This document shows positions 10,634-21,743 of a stretch of DNA of 64,000 nt, one piece after another; within the stretch, counting starts at the first letter, position 1, and each line of letters starts with the position of its first letter. Location of the stretch: assembly GCA_016709385.1 (NCBI GenBank), contig JADJMW010000023.1, positions 1 through 64,000 of the forward strand, given 5' to 3'. A program made the translations under genes and the position numbers. The notes under the pieces were generated by a model that saw nothing but the letters and a program-made list of their open reading frames with translations, ran no database searches and was not told the origin of the DNA. Source of the DNA: Candidatus Rubrivivax defluviihabitans (GTDB lineage: Bacteria > Pseudomonadota > Gammaproteobacteria > Burkholderiales > Burkholderiaceae_C).

Positions 10634-12480
10634 TCAATGCGCCGGCAGCGCCGGATCGACGTCCAGGTAGCGCCCGTATTCGCGGATGAAAGGGTGCGGC
10701 ACGTAACCGTGCACGCGCGGGTGCGAAACCCACAGCCCGATGACGTGGCCCGTGGCCTTGATCGGCATATAGGCCACCGAGAGCTTCAGCGCCTGCTGGA
10801 TGAGGGCGGCGCGCTCGGGGCCGTCGGGCAGCCTGCGCTGCTGCTCGTACAACGCATTGAAGGCCGGCAGGTCGAAGCGCGCGTGGTTGGACTGGCCCTT
10901 GTTCGGGCCGTACAGCACGTCGAGGAAATAGCCGCCGTCGGGCAGCGCACCGCTCCAGCCCGTGCCCCACATCTGCAGCTTGCCGGCGCGACTGGCCTTG
11001 ATGTTCTCCTGCCGGGTGGCGCTGCCGAAGTTCACGCGCGCCGATGTCCTGAAGCTGGCCTGCCAGACCTCGTTCAAAGGCGCGGCTGAGCTGCGGACCT
11101 CGGTGCTGAACTCCAGCACCAGCGGGCTGCCGTCGGGCTGCTCGCGCCAGCCATCGCCGTCGCGGTCGACATAGCCGTACAGCTCCAGCAGCGCGCGGGC
11201 GCGCGGCGGGTTGTATTCGCTCATCTCGGTCTTCAGTTTCGGGTCGTAGCCGCTGACCAGGGGCGGCAGCACCGACTGCGACGGCATCAGCTGGCCCTTG
11301 CGCACGAGCGCGTTTTCGCGCGGCGCGTTGTAGGCCAACGCCAGCGCGCGGCGCGCAGCGCCACCCGGTGCGGCTGGTAACCGCCGAGCACCGGGTCTTC
11401 CATGCCGAAATAGGTGTAGTAGGTGAGCGGCTGCACGGCGCGGTGCAGCACGATGCCCTGTTTGACGAGATTGGGTGCGATGCGGCCGCCGGGGGCCACC
11501 TGGGCATTGAAGTCGGCCGGCACGGCAACGAGGTCGATCTCGGCATTCAGGAAGGCCAGCCAGCGCGGCTGCGACTCCTCGATGATCGAGATCTCCACGC
11601 GGTCCAGCATCGGCAGCGCCCGGCCGCGGAAGCGTTCGGCGATGGCCGCACCCTGGGCGTCACCGGCGGCGGGCTGCTCGTCGTAGACGCCGTCGTAGAG
11701 CGGGTTGCGTTCGAGCACGATGCGCGAGCGGCGCTTCCAGTCGGCCAGGCGGTAGGGGCCGGTGCCCACCGGGTGCTCCATCGCGCGTGCCGGGTTGGCA
11801 TCGACGACCTCGCGCGCCACCGCCCCGGCCAGCGCCGGCGTGGCCAGCACGTAGGGCAGGCGCGGCGCCGGGCGCGCGGTGCGGATCTCGAAGGTGTAGC
11901 GATCGACGACGCGCAGGCCTTCGACCTCCTGGTCGTAGGGGAAGGGCGTCTGGGTCTCGATGGCCTTGGTGCGCAACTCCGACAGCCCGAGCAGGCCGGC
12001 GTTCTGGTAGTGGAATAGCGTCGGGCTGCGCGTCGCCGGGTCGTAGTAGCGCTTGATCGAATAGACGTAGTCGGCCGCGGTGAGCTCGCGCGGCTGGCCC
12101 TTGAAGGCCGGGTCGTCGGGAAGCGGATGCCGCGCCGCAGCCGGATCACGAAAATGCGTGTGGTCGCGTTGACCTCGGGCAGCGCCTCGGCGGTGCGCGG
12201 CTTCAGCTTCATCGGCCGCGCCAGGAAATCGTAGGTCAGCGGCGCGTCGAAAATGCTGCCGACCAGCGATGCGGAAGTGACGTCGCTGACCTGCGCCGGG
12301 TCGAAGCCGTTCTCGCTGCCGGCCAGCGCGAGCTTGAAGACGCGGGCGCCTGGCGCAGCGGCGGCCGGCGGGGCGGACGCGGTTGGCGCCGCTGCCGTGC
12401 CGGCCGCGCTGGCGGGCAGCCACGCGGTCAGCGCGGCGAACAGGGCCACCCGGGGCGGTGAAGGCGAAACGCGGGGGCAT
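10634..12480 (-). CDS. Peptide ABC transporter substrate-binding protein A (YejA/SBP_bac_5 type), frameshifts
   Basis: The first gene of the three-paralogue run. ATG 12480 begins MPPRFAFTAP and, after a probable indel in a G run near 12450, continues as VALFAALTAWLPASAAG, completing a signal peptide. Then come LALAGSENGFDPAQVSD, DDPAFKGQPRELTAADYVYS, EHPVGTGPYRLADWKRRSRI, EESQPRWLAFLNAEIDLVAV and GYVDRDGDGWREQPDGSPLV, ending VDPALPAH. Further frame changes occur near 12118 and 11355. The same blocks occur in paralogues B and C, which shows local duplication. The gene is divergent from the permease gene across a 270-base gap (12481-12750) that must hold promoters for both arms; no operator was recognised there. 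Confidence 0.8.
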
Positions 12481-12750
12481 GGACAGGCGCGTGCAATTGG
12501 CCCGTGGGTCCACGGGAAGCGATGGAAAGCGAAGGGAAAACCCCGGCAGCTAGTCTAGGCCAGCGTCGGCACGCGCCTGGCTGGTGATGCCCCGTACGCC
12601 GGTGGGGTTGGCGCGAACCCGCCGGCCACGCGACAAGAAACCCCCCGGCGGCCAGAGCCGACCACGCCCTACACTCGCGCATCCCGAATTCGGCGGGCCC
12701 GCCACGAGCGGCGCGCGCCCTGCCCTGGCTCACCCCACGATGGGACTCGA

Positions 12751-13688
12751 ATGGCCGCCTACCTGATACGGCGCCTGTGGCAGATGATCCCCACGCTGGC
12801 CGGCGTGGTGCTGCTGGTGTTCTTCCTCTTCAAGTACTTCGGCGGCGACCCCGCCGAGGTGCTGGGTGGCATCAATGCCAGCCAGGCGCAGATCGACGCC
12901 ATCCGCCAGCAGCTGGGCCTGGACGAACCGGTGCTCGTTCAGCTGGTAGGTCTTCGTCAAGCAGATCGTCACCTTCGACTGGGGCCGCAGCTGGGCCACC
13001 AACGAGGCGGTGAGCAACCTCTTCGCCACCCGGCTGCCGGCCACGCTGACGGTGATGGTGCCTATCCTGATCCTCGACGTGCTGCTGGCGCTGCCCATCG
13101 CCATGTGGGTGGCCTACCGCCGCGGCAGCCTGACCGACCGCACGATCATGGTGGTGACGACGGTGGCGCTGTCGATCAGCTTCCTGGTCTATGTGATCGT
13201 CGGCCAGTATGTCTTCGGCTTCCAGCTCGGCTGGTTTCCGGTGCAAGGCTGGAGCGACAGCGTGTGGAAGAACCTGGTCACCTACGCACCGCTGCCGGTG
13301 CTGCTGGCGGTGATGGTGGGGCTGGCGCCGCAGACGCGGCTGTACCGCAGCTTCCTGCTCGATGAACTGGGCCAGGACTACGTGCGCACCGCGCGCCAAG
13401 GGCATGACCGAAGGCGTGGTGCTGTTCCGCCACGTGCTGCGCAACGCCATGATCCCGATCCTGACCAACATCGGGCTGCAGCTGCCGGGCATCTTCGTCG
13501 GCAGCTTCCTGATCGAGGTCTTCTTCTCCATTCCGGGACTCGGCCGTGAAGTGCTGCTGGCCGTGAACCGCAGCGACTTCCCGGTGATCCAGGCGGTGAC
13601 CATTTATCTGGCGGTGCTGACGATGTTCATCAACCTGCTCACCGACCTGGCCTACAAGGTCGCTGATCCGAGAGTCGTCCTCAAATGA
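12751..13688 (+). CDS. Peptide ABC transporter permease 1 (YejB/DppB type), frameshifts
   Basis: The N-terminus MAAYLIRRLWQMIPTLAGVV is the usual opening of DppB/OppB-type inner-membrane permeases, followed by FKYFGGDPAEVLGG and QLGLDEPV. After an indel near 12947 the frame resumes as SNLFATRLPATLTVMVPILI, with several membrane segments. After a second indel near 13400 it continues KGMTEGVVLFRHVLRNAMIP, which contains the EAA-type ATPase-contact loop, then PGIFVGSFLIEVFFSIPGLG and the end VADPRVVLK. Restored length is about 312 residues. It forms the transmembrane pore with the next gene, which it overlaps by four bases (ATGA). Substrate class follows from the adjoining binding proteins. Confidence 0.85.
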
Positions 13689-14739
13689 GCGCCGTCCTTC
13701 CCGCCGATGGCGCGCTGGCCGATGCGCTGCAGAAGAGCGAAGGCGTCTGGCACGCCGCCTGGCGCCGCTTCAGGGCCGACCGCGTGGGACTGGTGTCGCT
13801 GGTGGTGGTGCTGGGCTTCATCGTGCTCATCGTGCTGTCGGCGCTGGGCCTGGTGGCCAGCCAGTGGCAGAACGAAGTGGGCGTGGCCAATGCACCGCCC
13901 ACCTTCATGGGCCCGGCGGTGCCGCAGTCCACCACCGCCATCGAGGTACCCACAGGCCCCAACGTGGACCTGTCGGAGGTGGATCCGCTGGCGCCGCGCT
14001 ACAAGGAATGGGACGAGCGCGCCAAGGAGTTCGCCACCACCGAAACCCCGAAGGCCGAGACGCTGCCCTTCGGCGGCGACCGCCTCGGGCGCGACGTTCT
14101 GGCCAAGGCCGTGAAGGGCACCGAGATCTCGGTCTTCGTCGGCGTGGCGGCGGCCTTGTGCGCCACCCTCATCGGCACCGGCCTGGGCGCCTTCGGCGGC
14201 TTCTTCGGCGGCAAGGTCAGCGACTTCCTGGAGTGGGTCTACAACGTCTTCGAAAGCATTCCCACCATCCTGCTCATCTTTGCTTTCGCGGCGGTTGTGG
14301 GGCGAGGGGTGGGAAGCGTGGTGCTCATTCTGGCGCTCACCGGCTGGACGGGCATGTACCGCCAGGTGCGCGCCGAATTCATCAAGCACCGCAGCCAGAG
14401 TACGTGCGCAGCGCCGAGGCCATCGGCGCCAGCGTGGGCAGCCGCATGTTTCGCCACATCCTGCCCAACGTGAGCCACGTCATCCTGGTGCGCATGAGCC
14501 TGCTCGCGGTGGGCTTCATCAAGGCCGAGGTGATCCTGTCCTACCTGGGCCTCGGGGTGCGCGTGGACCAGGTGAGCTGGGGCACCATGCTGGCCGAAGC
14601 GCAGAGCGAACTGATCCTGGGCCACTGGTGGCAGCTGGTCGCGGCCACGCTCTTCATGGCCGTCTTCGTGACCGCGTTTTCGCTCATGGCCGACGCCTGG
14701 CGCGACGCGCTCGACCCCAAACTCAGAGGCCTGGAGTGA
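13685..14739 (+). CDS. Peptide ABC transporter permease 2 (YejE/DppC type), frameshift
   Basis: Starts in the ATGA overlap with permease 1. A cytoplasmic lead (residues 1-35) precedes a first membrane helix (LVSLVVVLGFIVLIVLSALG). A long periplasmic insert follows, as in YejE-like proteins, and then GGDRLGRDVLAKAVKGTEIS, a DppC hallmark. The EAA loop region (SAEAIGASVGSRMFRHILPN) is reached only after a frame change near 14397, and the C-terminus ends DAWRDALDPKLRGLE. Restored length is about 350 residues. It pairs with permease 1 and contacts the double ATPase encoded two bases downstream of its stop. Confidence 0.85.
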
Positions 14740-14741
14740 GC

Positions 14742-16429
<1,688 letters not shown>

Positions 16430-16464
16430 TCATCGCGGGGGTATCGGCCCGCGACTGCCTGATC

Positions 16465-16488
16465 ACCGCGGGGCTGCCGCCCCGCGGT
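16465..16488. terminator. Bidirectional hairpin between convergent genes
   Basis: ACCGCGGGGC and GCCCCGCGGT form a perfect 10-bp stem with a TGCC loop. The hairpin sits in the 65-base gap between the stop of the ATPase gene (16429) and the stop of the facing binding protein (16495). There is no clear T tract, so function as a terminator is inferred from position and symmetry. Confidence 0.55.
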
Positions 16489-16494
16489 GCGCAT

Positions 16495-17364
16495 TCACTC
16501 CGGCAACCGCCCCAGCGCAAACATCACTTCCAGCACCGGGCTCAGGCGGCCCAGGGCGCCGAACCAGCGGTTGTAGATGTCGGGCAGCGCGCTGCTGCGG
16601 TAGATCTGCGCCAGCGCGCCGTTCACCGCCTGCTGCAACGCCCAGTCGCCGCGCGGCAGCACGATGGCATAGGGCTCGTACGACAGCGGGTCGCCCAGCA
16701 GCGCCAGCGCCTTCGGGTCCTTGGCCTTGGCGGCCAGGCCGACGAGCAGCACGCGGTCATTGGCGAAGGCGTCGATGGTGCCGGCCTCCAGTTGAGCCAA
16801 CCCGTCCTCGCGCGAGCTCACGGGCACCATGGTGGCGGTGACCATCTTGGATTTCATGGCTTCGGCCAGCGCGCGTTCGTTGCTGGTGCCGGTGATGACG
16901 CCGATTTTCTTGCCGGCCAGGTCCATCAGTGAATTGCCGGCCGTGCTCCGGCGCACCAGCAGGCCGGTGCCGTCGACGAAGGTCAGCGACGAGAAGGCCA
17001 CTTCCTTCATGCGCGACAGCGTCACCGAGGTGGCGCCGCATTCCATGTCGGCCCGGCCGCTGGCGATGGCGCTGAAGCGCGTCTGCGTCGTCACGGGCAC
17101 CCAGTTCACCTGCAGCGGCGCCACGCCGACCTGGCGCTCGATGACGCCGATGACGCTGCGGCACAGGTCCACCATATAGCCGGCGGGCTTCTTCTCGGCG
17201 TCCTCGAAGGAGAAGGGCAGTGCATCGGTGCGGTAGGCCACGGCGATGGTCTTCGTTTCCTGGATCTTCTTCAGCCGCCCCTCGAAGGGCGCGCTGGCCA
17301 TCTGGGCCAGGGCCAGGGTGGGCGCCAGACACAGCGCGGCAAGGGTGGCAAGCAGGCGGGACAT
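16495..17364 (-). CDS. Amino-acid ABC transporter substrate-binding protein (SBP_bac_3, GltI-like)
   Basis: ATG 17364 is chosen because it opens a clean signal peptide (MSRLLATLAALCLAPTLALAQ) and has GGAG eight bases upstream; an ATG further up (17397) would add 11 unlikely residues. The mature part follows the family-3 binding-protein pattern: AVAYRTDALPFSFEDAEKKP, GYMVDLCRSVI, ASGRADMECGATSVTLSR, GVITGTSNE, IDAFANDRVLLVGLA. This is the glutamate/aspartate-binding type in the periplasm, 289 residues, normal for the family. No permease or ATPase gene of that system is adjacent, so it is an orphan here. It converges with the peptide ATPase gene. Confidence 0.85.
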   Translation of the reverse strand: MSRLLATLAALCLAPTLALAQMASAPFEGRLKKIQETKTIAVAYRTDALPFSFEDAEKKPAGYMVDLCRSVIGVIERQVGVAPLQVNWVPVTTQTRFSAIASGRADMECGATSVTLSRMKEVAFSSLTFVDGTGLLVRRSTAGNSLMDLAGKKIGVITGTSNERALAEAMKSKMVTATMVPVSSREDGLAQLEAGTIDAFANDRVLLVGLAAKAKDPKALALLGDPLSYEPYAIVLPRGDWALQQAVNGALAQIYRSSALPDIYNRWFGALGRLSPVLEVMFALGRLPE

Positions 17365-17397
17365 GGGGGGTACTCCAGGGTTGAGGTGTGCCCGCAC

Positions 17398-17787
17398 GGC
17401 GCGGGGAGGCGGATTCTAGGCCGCGGGACGAAGGCGCAAAGCCTGTGCCTGTGTGCGTCGATGGCGCGGCTGGGGCTGCGGCAGCGAGCGGCCTTGGACC
17501 ACCGTGTGCGTCCCACCCGATGCCGGTGCGCCGATCCTGGCGCCCGACGCAGCCGGGCCGCTCAGCGCCCGGCGTCGAACGAGTGAAGAGCGGCTCGAAG
17601 ACGGTGCGGGTCAGCTTCGACGACCATCAGGTTCTGGCCGTCGAGGAGGAACGGGGGGCGGACGGCCGGGTGGTGCTGTTCCTGCCTGGTGCGCCCGGCG
17701 CCTTGCCCGCAGGACCCTTTCCGCCGACGGCCAAGCTCGCGGCGCGACGACGAACCGCGAAGGTCGCGGCACCGGAACGCGCAGTCG
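17398..17787. other. Gap of about 390 bases without a convincing gene
   Basis: The upstream region of the amino-acid-binding protein gene lies at the left. From GTG 17583 the plus strand reads KSGSKTVRVSFDDHQVLAVE then VVLFLPGAPGALPAGPF, which looks protein-like for about 60 codons but matches no family I know. It could be a small or frame-broken gene. Confidence 0.3.
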
Positions 17788-18420
17788 TCAGGGCACAGGC
17801 TTGCGCCACACGCTCGCGAGCCAGGGCTGCTGTTCGAGCGGCAAGCCCGTCGGACGATAGAAGTGGGCCAGTTGGCTGAATCCCGCCGCCGTCACATGCC
17901 CGAGCCAGGCCTCCCAGTCGTGAAACGCACCGTACCGGTCACCGCTCCAGCCCTCCTGCCCTTGACCTCGCGGGTTCGAGCAGAAGAGCACGCCGCCAGG
18001 CTTCAGGGTCTCGTGAAGTTCACCGAGCACCGTGGCAACACCTGGCTGGGCACGTGGAACAGCACCGCATTCGCGAAGACGCCGTCGTAGCGTCCGTGTG
18101 GCAGGTCCAGCGCCAGGAAGTTCTGTTCCAGGACCGTGCATCCGCTGTTCGTTCGCGCCAACGCGGCCAGATTCGGTGACCCCTCCAAGGCCGGTGACGT
18201 GGTGCCCGAGCGCCCTGAACGTCCTGAGGTCGCGCCCGGGGCCGCATCCGAAATCCAGCAACTCGAAAGGCGGCCGTGCCTCGATGTGCCGCAGCAGCGC
18301 GTCGACGTTCTGGCTGACGTCGTGATCGCGCGTGCCGTTCCAATACGACAGGGCCTGCTCGTCGTAGTGCGCGAGCGTACGCGCGGCGATTCGGTCCAGC
18401 TCGTCGGGTGTCAACGCCAT
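17788..18420 (-). CDS. Class I SAM-dependent methyltransferase, two compensating frameshifts
   Basis: Motif I reads ELLDFGCGPGRDL (residues 53-65), and the C-terminal part LHETLKPGGVLFCSNPRG and DWEAWLGHVTAAGF is typical of small-molecule methyltransferases. Between about 18188 and 18050 the real sequence lies in another frame, where LEGSPNLAALARTNSGCTVL, FLALDLPHGRYDGVFANAVL and FHVPSQVLPR give motifs II-IV. The continuous frame stays open through this stretch by chance, so a naive translation has about 50 wrong residues in the middle. Restored length is about 210. The substrate is unknown. It is downstream of a ferredoxin-like stretch and an acylphosphatase gene on the same strand. Confidence 0.75.
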   Translation of the reverse strand: MALTPDELDRIAARTLAHYDEQALSYWNGTRDHDVSQNVDALLRHIEARPPFELLDFGCGPGRDLRTFRALGHHVTGLGGVTESGRVGANEQRMHGPGTELPGAGPATRTLRRRLRECGAVPRAQPGVATVLGELHETLKPGGVLFCSNPRGQGQEGWSGDRYGAFHDWEAWLGHVTAAGFSQLAHFYRPTGLPLEQQPWLASVWRKPVP

Positions 18421-18426
18421 GGCCGA

Positions 18427-18570
18427 TCATCCCACCGCCGCCTGCGTTCGCATGGCGATGGCATGGAAAGGGCAACTCGCGGCGCAAGCGCTGCAACCCG
18501 TGCACCGATGGCGCCCATCGGAGCGCCAGCGCAGGTGCCGTCGGCGTGGCCGGTGTGACCGGACATCCGT
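18427..18570 (-). CDS. Ferredoxin-like 4Fe-4S stretch
   Basis: In the frame just after the acylphosphatase stop, the minus strand reads RHRCTGCSACAASCPFHAIA then MRTQAAVG and a stop at 18427. C-x2-C-x2-C-x3-C-P is a single bacterial 4Fe-4S binding motif. No ATG or GTG start is seen between the upstream stop (18571) and the motif, and only about 47 codons are available. It may be a short ferredoxin whose start is hidden by an indel, or the tail of a longer protein. It ends just before the methyltransferase start at 18420. Confidence 0.4.
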   Translation of the reverse strand, partial: TDVRSHRPRRRHLRWRSDGRHRCTGCSACAASCPFHAIAMRTQAAVG

Positions 18571-18850
18571 CTACACCGAAGGCCGCTGTTCGAAGGCGTC
18601 GAAGCTTCCCTCGCCGGCGAAGACGTCGACCGCACTCACCACGGCCGACCTCGGGCCCTGCCGTGCCCACGCGACCATCTGGTCGACGGCATCCGGCGCG
18701 CCGGCCAGCCATGGCCTCGACCGATCCATCGCTGCGGTTTCGGACCCAGCCGCAGAGGCCCAACCGACGGGCCTGCTCCACCATGGCCCACCGGTAGCCA
18801 ACACCCTGGACCTGCCCGCGGATCTCGAGCCGCAACACGGTTCTAGCCAT
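18571..18850 (-). CDS. acyP: Acylphosphatase, one frameshift
   Basis: ATG 18850 opens MARTVLRLEIRGQVQGVGYR, which contains the acylphosphatase signature G-x-V-Q-G-V-x-Y-R with the catalytic arginine, then LGLCGWVRNRSDGSVEAMAG, with the conserved W-V-x-N-x-x-D-G-S-V-E block and catalytic asparagine. After a one-base indel near 18705 the frame continues APDAVDQMVAWARQGP and ends at TAG 18571. Restored length is about 93 residues, normal for this cytosolic enzyme, which hydrolyses acyl phosphates. The iron-sulfur stretch follows in the same frame right after its stop. Confidence 0.8.
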
Positions 18851-18921
18851 GGCCACACGCACCGAGCATGAACGACAGCGTAGCTGAATGCGTGCGGGAG
18901 GGGCAGGTTCAGGCCGCGGGA

Positions 18922-19542
18922 TCAGGCAGCGACGGCGTCGCCCCAGTAGTGGTACGAGACGAACCTGGGCCCGGGGATGTAGCGTTGCTGAACGTCGGGC
19001 TTGAAGCCGGCCTGCACCAGCAGCACCGGGATGTCGCGGTCGAGCCTGCAGCCGCCAGAGACGCGACCCCACCAGGGCTGCAGCCGCCTTTGCCAGGCAC
19101 GAACATCCGGGTCCGGCGCCCGGCCGTGCTCGGAAAACAGCAGCTTGCCGCCGGGTACCAGCACGCGACGCATTTCCCGCAATGCGCTCAATGGGTCGGG
19201 GATCGTGCACAGCGTGTAGGTGCTGACCACGGTGTCGAAGCTGGCGTCCTCGGCCACGAGCGTCTCGGCCGACAGGCCGATCAGTTCCACCGACAGCCCG
19301 GATTCCCGGATGCGCCGCAACGCGAGCCGGTGCATGCGCAGGGCCGGGTCCACGCCCACGATCGATCGCACGCGCGCCCTGTCGTAGAAGGGCAGGTTCA
19401 GGCCGGTGCCGATGCCGACCTCGAGCACCCGGCCCTGGGCCAGCGGGATGACCTTGAGTCGCTGCCTGCGGGTCGGCCGGGTGCTGCACGCCAGGTCGAT
19501 GAGGTAGGGCAGGACGTTGCGCTCGTACCAGTTCTCCGACAT
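18922..19542 (-). CDS. Class I SAM-dependent methyltransferase (Methyltransf_11 type)
   Basis: ATG 19542 opens MSENWYERNVLPYLIDLACS. Motif I is VLEVGIGTGLNLPFY (residues 39-53), the acidic residue after motif II is in VGVDPALRM, and later blocks are DTVVSTYTLCTIPDP and RRVLVPGGKLLFSEHG. At 206 residues it matches the group resembling thiol or phospholipid N-methyltransferases (METTL7/UbiE-like), but the substrate is not determined. The C-terminal part GGCRLDRDIPVLLVQAGF and RFVSYHYWGDA is typical of that group. The gene is intact, unlike its neighbours on both sides. Confidence 0.85.
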   Translation of the reverse strand: MSENWYERNVLPYLIDLACSTRPTRRQRLKVIPLAQGRVLEVGIGTGLNLPFYDRARVRSIVGVDPALRMHRLALRRIRESGLSVELIGLSAETLVAEDASFDTVVSTYTLCTIPDPLSALREMRRVLVPGGKLLFSEHGRAPDPDVRAWQRRLQPWWGRVSGGCRLDRDIPVLLVQAGFKPDVQQRYIPGPRFVSYHYWGDAVAA

Positions 19543-19600
19543 GGCGCGGACTCTCTTCAGGCACGGGTCGATAACGCGGACGATCGGGCGGCGACCACTG

Positions 19601-20060
19601 TCACGCGAGGGCGACCTCAAGGGGCGGCAAGGCGGAATCGAGGCAGGCCGTCCACGTCGCGCCGGGGCGCACCGGCCGGGCGACCGTCCATGTGCCGGTG
19701 GTGACGATGTCGCCTGCCACGACGTCGGTCGCGCCAGGGCACGAGCGCAGTTCGACGAGGAAGTGCAGCAGCGCCTGCAGTGGGCTGTCCAGGACGTCGG
19801 CGCGTGGAGACCACCGTCGGCCACGGTCTGCGGCGCAACGAACTTCCAGCCGGGAAGGTGCGACTGCATGACCTCGAACCCGGGGGCCACCCCGTCCAGT
19901 ACGCCGAACAGATCGTCCAGGCTGGCCCTGGTGCGCGGTGTGGCCCGGAAGCCGAAGACCGCCTCGGGCTCGATGCGAGGCTGGCACAGGCAAGCCAGGG
20001 GTGGCCGGTGTCGCCGTGCTGCAGAAGATCCTGGGGGGTCATCGCTGGGCCGGTCCATGG
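19601..20060 (-). pseudogene. 2-keto-4-pentenoate hydratase / fumarylacetoacetate-hydrolase family remnant
   Basis: One minus frame reads CQPRIEPEAVFGFRATPRTR, LDGVAPGFEVMQSHLPGWKF and VAPQTVADGGLHA; a second frame continues LDSPLQALLHFLVELRSCPG, DVVAGDIVTTGTWTVARPVR and PLEVALA, ending at 19601. These are the central and C-terminal blocks of MhpD-like hydratases (E-x-E metal-site region, then GDIVTTGT). About 150 residues are covered against about 260 in the family, so the N-terminal third is missing as well as the frame being broken. It is likely a true remnant, since the next 460 bases upstream contain no hydratase N-terminus. Confidence 0.6.
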
Positions 20061-20079
20061 GCGATTCGTGCCCACAGTC

Positions 20080-20544
20080 TATCGGCGTCACCACCTGGCT
20101 GGACAACCTGGCCGGATGACCTGGGTGTGGTGGATCCGGGCGAGACGCGTTGTCACGCGACATCGCTGCCGATTGGCGCGGTCCGACGCATCGATGCCGA
20201 AACCGGGCATCTGGCGGTGATGGTGACGAGCGGGTCGCGACCTTCTCTGGCCCCTCGCCAGAAGTAGTCGGCGACGATCGCAAGGATGGATGGACTTCCG
20301 GTCAGGCCGCCCATGCATGACGCCGCAGGGGCCTGTCCCAGCGCGCTCGGCGGGAGAGGCCCTGACCTCCCAATTGGCTCGTGCCTCAACGCACTCTCCA
20401 CACGGTATCGGGCTGCACCATGGGGCATCCTCGGCTTGACAGGTCACTGCCGACCCATACCGGTCGCTGCGCCCGGGTCCATAGCAGCCATCGGCCGCTG
20501 GCTCGCCGGCAAGGCGTCTTGCCCCCGACAGACTGCGGCGCGCG
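20080..20544. other. Gap of about 465 bases without a convincing gene
   Basis: Open frames exist on both strands, as expected at this GC content, but none shows a recognisable domain or a ribosome binding site. The missing N-terminal part of the hydratase remnant was looked for here and not found. Confidence 0.4.
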
Positions 20545-21540
20545 CTACCCGGCTGCACCGGCTGGGACCACCGATCGGCGATGGCGTCCCGGCGCCGCCT
20601 GCCCCGACATCTGCCCGCCACTCCCTGGCCGCAGCGCCTCGACGTCCCGCCGTGGTGGCGCACCGAACAGCCTGGCGTATTCGCGGCTGAACTGCGACGG
20701 GCTCTCGTAGCCGACGCTGAAGGCCGCGGTCGCGGCTTCCGCGCCATCGCTCAGCATCAGTCGTCGCGCTTCGTTCAGCCGCAGCCACTTCTGGTACTGC
20801 AGCGGACTCATGCCGGTGAGCTGCTTGAAGTGGTGGTGCAGGCCCGACACGCTCATCTGGGCACGGGCCGCCAGATTCTCGACACGCAGCGGCTCGGCAT
20901 AGTGAATCTTCAGCCAGTCGATCGCCCGCGCGACGCGGTGGCTCTGGCTGCCGACGGACACGATCTGTCGCAGACGGGGCGCCTGGTCAGTGGCCAGCAG
21001 CCGGTAGTGGATCTCGCGCTGGATCAACGGGGCGAGCACGGGGATGGCCGCCGGCTCGTCGAGCAGCGCCAGCAGGCGAGCGATCGGCTCCAGCATCGCC
21101 GACGTGACCCCGCCGACACCGACGCTGCCCTGCAGCGAACGCTCGCGCGGCGGTGCCTCGGGCTCCTGCGCGATGAGTTCGGCGAGCAGGCGGATGTCCA
21201 GCTTGAGCACCAGGCCGACACAGGGCTTGGCCACCGATGCCGCGATGACCTCCGAGTTGGCCGGCAGGTCCAGCGACGTGAGCAGGAAGCGCTCGGCGTC
21301 GTAGACGTATCCCTCGCCGCCGACCAGCAGGCGCTTGCTGCCCTGGGCCACCATCACGATGCTGGGCACCACCATGCAGACCGCGGGACGGGCCGGCGCC
21401 TCGCGCCGGAAGAGGCCGAGTTCGGCAATCGGCGTTGCGCAGTCCGCCAAGCTGCGGGTGTGTAGTTCGATGACGGCTGCGATGTCGGCCTGCAGCGTTG
21501 CGATGCGGCTGCGAAGGCCTTTTTCGGGTGAGCGCTGCAT
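20545..21540 (-). CDS. AraC-family regulator with AraC_N ligand domain
   Basis: ATG 21540 opens MQRSPEKGLRSRIATLQADI. Residues about 20-175 form the AraC_N sensing domain (LGLFRREAPARP, VVPSIVMVAQGSKRLLVGGE), and residues about 215-310 form two helix-turn-helix units (LRVENLAARAQMSVSGLHHH, then FSVGYESPSQFSREYARLFG). At 331 residues it fits the YqhC-like group, which controls neighbouring aldehyde reductase genes. It is divergent from the hydrolase-dehydrogenase run starting at 21744 with a 203-base gap, so control of that run is likely. The effector is unknown; aldehyde stress is a guess from the family. Confidence 0.88.
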   Translation of the reverse strand: MQRSPEKGLRSRIATLQADIAAVIELHTRSLADCATPIAELGLFRREAPARPAVCMVVPSIVMVAQGSKRLLVGGEGYVYDAERFLLTSLDLPANSEVIAASVAKPCVGLVLKLDIRLLAELIAQEPEAPPRERSLQGSVGVGGVTSAMLEPIARLLALLDEPAAIPVLAPLIQREIHYRLLATDQAPRLRQIVSVGSQSHRVARAIDWLKIHYAEPLRVENLAARAQMSVSGLHHHFKQLTGMSPLQYQKWLRLNEARRLMLSDGAEAATAAFSVGYESPSQFSREYARLFGAPPRRDVEALRPGSGGQMSGQAAPGRHRRSVVPAGAAG

Positions 21541-21743
21541 AGGATAGATCCGGCTGACGATGAGCTTGTACGGTAGCCGAATCCGGCGTCGAAGTCCGGC
21601 CGTCTGGAGGATCAGGCAAGAACTCTGCAGCAACGGTCTACCCGTCGACGGACAGGATCGGAAGAATGAGCGGCATGCATCAAAGGGCGCTCCGCGGTCA
21701 GCCGTCAGGGGCGCAAGAGTCTCAACCCTTCGGAGCCGTCCAC

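Noticed and set aside
19601..20060. Intact fumarylacetoacetate-hydrolase-family gene
   Set aside because: Only the middle and C-terminal blocks exist, in two frames, and no N-terminal part is found upstream.
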